Assembly (NCBI RefSeq): GCF_008642295.1
Contig: NZ_CP029190.1
Coordinates: forward strand, 682,001 to 746,000
DNA from: Streptomyces venezuelae
Lineage (GTDB): Bacteria > Actinomycetota > Actinomycetes > Streptomycetales > Streptomycetaceae
DNA: 64,000 nt
Direction of reading: 5' to 3'
This document shows, in pieces, positions 61,958-64,000 of the stretch; the stretch's first letter is position 1, and the number at the start of each line of letters is the position of its first letter. The translations under genes and the position numbers were made by a program. The notes under the pieces were generated by a model that was not told the origin of the DNA, searched no databases, and worked only from the letters and a program-made list of their open reading frames with translations.

Positions 61958-62863
61958 TCAGTTGCCGGGCGGAAGGGTGAAGTCGAAGACGGCCGAGTCG
62001 AAGGTGTTGTAGTCCTCGTAGCCGAGTACCTCGTACAGGCGGGAGCGGGTCTGCATGCGGGGCAGCAGGGACTCCTGGGTGCCCTCCTCGGCGAGGGTGC
62101 GCAGACCGTCCTCGACGGCTCCCATGGCGAGACGGAAGAAGGTGACGGGGTAGAGCGCGATGTTGTAGCCGAGGTTCTCCAGGGTGGCCGTGCCGAGCAG
62201 CCGGCTCTTGCCGAATTCGGTCATATTGGCGAGCAGCGGCACGTCGACGGCCTTGCGGAAGGCCTCGAACTCGGCCTCGTCGGCGAGGGCTTCCGGAAAG
62301 ATCGCGTCGGCTCCGGCGTCCACGTAGGCCCTGGCGCGGTCGATGGCGGCGTCGAGGCCCTCCACGGCGCGGGCGTCGGTGCGGGCCATGAGGAGGAAGT
62401 CAGGGTCACGGCGGGAACCGGCGGCGGAGCGGATCCGGCGGGCCATCTCTTCGCGCGGAACGACGGTCTTGCCGTCGAGGTGCCCGCAGCGCTTGGGGTT
62501 GACCTGGTCCTCGAGGTGGAGGCCGGCCAGGCCGGCGTCCTCGATGAGCTGGAGGGTGCGGGCAGCGTTCATGGGCTCGCCGAAGCCGGTGTCGGCGTCG
62601 ATGAGGACGGGCAGGTCGGTGACACGGGTGACCTGCTGGGCGCGGGCGGCGATCTCGGTGGAGGTGGTCAGGCCGATGTCCGGCAGGCCGAGGTCGGCGG
62701 CGAGGACGGCTCCGGAGAGGTAGGCGGCTTCGAAGCCGGCCTCCTGGATGAGCTTGGCCGAGTACGGGTTGATCGCGCCCGGCATCCTCAGGAGCCGCCC
62801 GGTGGCGAGCTGTTCGCGGAAGCGGCGGCGACGAAACGCGGGCGTGGTGTGGGTGTGCAGCAT
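61958..62863 (-). CDS. prpB: 2-methylisocitrate lyase PrpB
   Basis: 301 residues from the ATG at 62863, which overlaps the prpD stop by one base. ICL/PEP-mutase fold with GAINPYSAKLIQEAGFEAAY, the metal site VLIDADTGFGEP, and catalytic PKRCGHLDGK. It splits methylisocitrate to pyruvate and succinate, the last step of the methylcitrate cycle. The gene is complete even though the next gene, prpC, is broken. Confidence 0.92.
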   Translation of the reverse strand: MLHTHTTPAFRRRRFREQLATGRLLRMPGAINPYSAKLIQEAGFEAAYLSGAVLAADLGLPDIGLTTSTEIAARAQQVTRVTDLPVLIDADTGFGEPMNAARTLQLIEDAGLAGLHLEDQVNPKRCGHLDGKTVVPREEMARRIRSAAGSRRDPDFLLMARTDARAVEGLDAAIDRARAYVDAGADAIFPEALADEAEFEAFRKAVDVPLLANMTEFGKSRLLGTATLENLGYNIALYPVTFFRLAMGAVEDGLRTLAEEGTQESLLPRMQTRSRLYEVLGYEDYNTFDSAVFDFTLPPGN

Positions 62864-64000
62864 CAGAACAGGCCCTTCGGGAGGGCCGCGTCGTACGCGG
62901 CAACGGCATCGGTGTCGACGGCCGGGAAGAGGTCCGTGAGTCCGGCGGTGTCGAGCTCCGCGAGCCGGGCGGCGGTCTCCAGGAAGGCGTCCTGGTCGGC
63001 GGTCGTGACGATGCCGTCGGTGAGGGTGCGGAACTTGGCGGTGTAGCCGGCCCGGTCGAAGGGGCGTGCCCCGGCAGGGTGCGCGTCGGCGACGGCGAGT
63101 TCGTCCTCGATCACCGTGCCGTCGAAGAGGGTGATCACGGCGCGGCCACCGAAGGCCCGGCGGGCCGGGTCGGGGTCGTGGTAGCGGCGGGTCCACTCCG
63201 GGTCCTCGACCGTGGTGATCTTCTGCCACAGCTCGACGGTGGCGGGGCGCCGGGCGCGGCCGGGGGCGTAGGAGCGCTCGTGGTGCCAGCCGCCGTCCTC
63301 CAGGGCGACGGCGAAGATGTAGGGCACCGAGTGGTCGAGGGTCTCGCGGCTGGCGGCCGGATCGTACTTCTGCGGGTCGCCGGAGCCGGAGCCGATCACG
63401 TGGTGCGTGTGGTGGCTGGTGTGCAGGACGATCGAACGGACCTTCTCCAGCGGGCCGGTCTTCTCCCGCAGCCCGCGGGCGAGGTCGATGACGGCCTGCG
63501 CCTGGTACTCGGCAGAGTGCTCCTTGGTGTACGTGTCGAGGATCGCCCGGCGGGCCTCACCCGGCCCGGGCAGCGACACTGTGTACGACGCCTCGGGGCC
63601 GTCGAGCATCCAGGCGAGGAACCCGTCCTCGCCCTCGTAGATCGGCGAGGGGGCGCCCTCGCCGCGCATGGCACGGTCCACGGCCTCGATCGCGGCCTTG
63701 CCGGCGAAGGCGGGGGCGAACGCCTTCCAGCTGGAGATCTCGCCCTTGCGGGACTGACGGGTCGCGGTCGTGGTGTGCACGGCCTGCTGGACGGCCTGGT
63801 ACACGGTCTCGGTGTCGAGCCGCAGCAGGGCGCCGATGCCGGCGGCGGTCGCGGCGCTGAGGTGGGCGACGTGGTCGATGCGGTGGGCGTGCAGGCAGAT
63901 GCCCTTGACGAGGGCGACGTGGATCTCGTAGGCGGCGGTGATGCCGCGCAGCAGGTCGGCGCCGGAGCGGCCGGTGTGCTGGGCGACGGCCAGCAGCGGG
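62863..64000 (-). CDS. prpD: 2-methylcitrate dehydratase PrpD, 5' end outside window
   Basis: At least 378 residues. MmgE/PrpD family: [20 protein letters not shown] near the edge, [20 protein letters not shown], and [20 protein letters not shown]. It dehydrates methylcitrate in the methylcitrate cycle and is the first gene here of the prpDBC operon. The start lies beyond the right edge of the window. Confidence 0.9.
   Translation of the reverse strand, partial: PLLAVAQHTGRSGADLLRGITAAYEIHVALVKGICLHAHRIDHVAHLSAATAAGIGALLRLDTETVYQAVQQAVHTTTATRQSRKGEISSWKAFAPAFAGKAAIEAVDRAMRGEGAPSPIYEGEDGFLAWMLDGPEASYTVSLPGPGEARRAILDTYTKEHSAEYQAQAVIDLARGLREKTGPLEKVRSIVLHTSHHTHHVIGSGSGDPQKYDPAASRETLDHSVPYIFAVALEDGGWHHERSYAPGRARRPATVELWQKITTVEDPEWTRRYHDPDPARRAFGGRAVITLFDGTVIEDELAVADAHPAGARPFDRAGYTAKFRTLTDGIVTTADQDAFLETAARLAELDTAGLTDLFPAVDTDAVAAYDAALPKGLF

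Noticed and set aside
1..64000. CRISPR array, IS element, prophage, tRNA or rRNA
   Set aside because: I saw no spaced repeats, transposase, integrase, phage structural genes or RNA cloverleaf in the window.

Overview
The window is about 70% G+C. It has many GTG starts and short 4-bp gene overlaps, ECF sigma factors with zinc-binding anti-sigma factors, a subtilisin-inhibitor-like protein, Tat and Sec exported proteins, and a regulator with an early TTA codon. All of this points to a Streptomyces or close relative, chromosomal, with no phage, IS element, CRISPR array, tRNA or rRNA that I can see.

Layout. 1-2816: a coupled trio (zinc-type dehydrogenase cut by the window edge, MFS transporter, HAD phosphatase). 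3199-5118: an aldo/keto reductase followed by a small graveyard of gene fragments. 5119-7141: an exported kelch protein and a LysR regulator. 7318-11640: an ECF sigma factor between two paralogous anti-sigma factors, then a membrane-domain/NDH-2 fusion and a polytopic protein with related repeats. 11731-17012: DM13, coiled-coil, SH3-like, AraC, SSI-like and membrane proteins. 17351-20313: a broken MFS gene, a methyltransferase, a methyltransferase-Nudix fusion and a PIG-L deacetylase. 20437-23087: a small unknown, and a flavin monooxygenase with a TetR regulator and a candidate operator. 23345-34106: a flotillin and a 1613-residue AAA ATPase, then an alanine/glycine:cation symporter and NhaA. 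34076-43903: a PucR regulator, an RCK-type protein, a GT87-like mannosyltransferase, a cytochrome-b/molybdopterin fusion and a sugar-transfer gene set.

The most interesting part is 43973-58197, which reads as a zinc-starvation island. Eight minus-strand genes (53007 down to 43973), most of them overlapping, start at one promoter covered by a Zur-like box. They encode a PLP decarboxylase-like protein, an SbnB-like dehydrogenase, a MATE exporter, a HisC-like aminotransferase, an SbnA-like synthase and a complete metal-chelate ABC importer. Together they look able to make 2,3-diaminopropionate, possibly turn it into an ethylenediamine-type compound, export the product and take its metal complex back up. 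No NRPS or NIS synthetase is present. Next to the operon lie a P1B-type ATPase with its DUF1490 partner, a truncated ZnuB-like permease, a cysteine-free L32 ribosomal protein and a CobW-family zinc chaperone, the last two behind another Zur-like promoter. I propose that the operon makes a small zinc-scavenging aminopolycarboxylate.

58307-64000: a TetR regulator divergent from an amidase, then the methylcitrate genes prpD (cut by the edge), prpB and a prpC copy with an internal deletion. Several other remnants (GlxA-, SnoaL-, MFS- and ZnuB-like) show that this strain has been losing pieces of accessory genes by small deletions.
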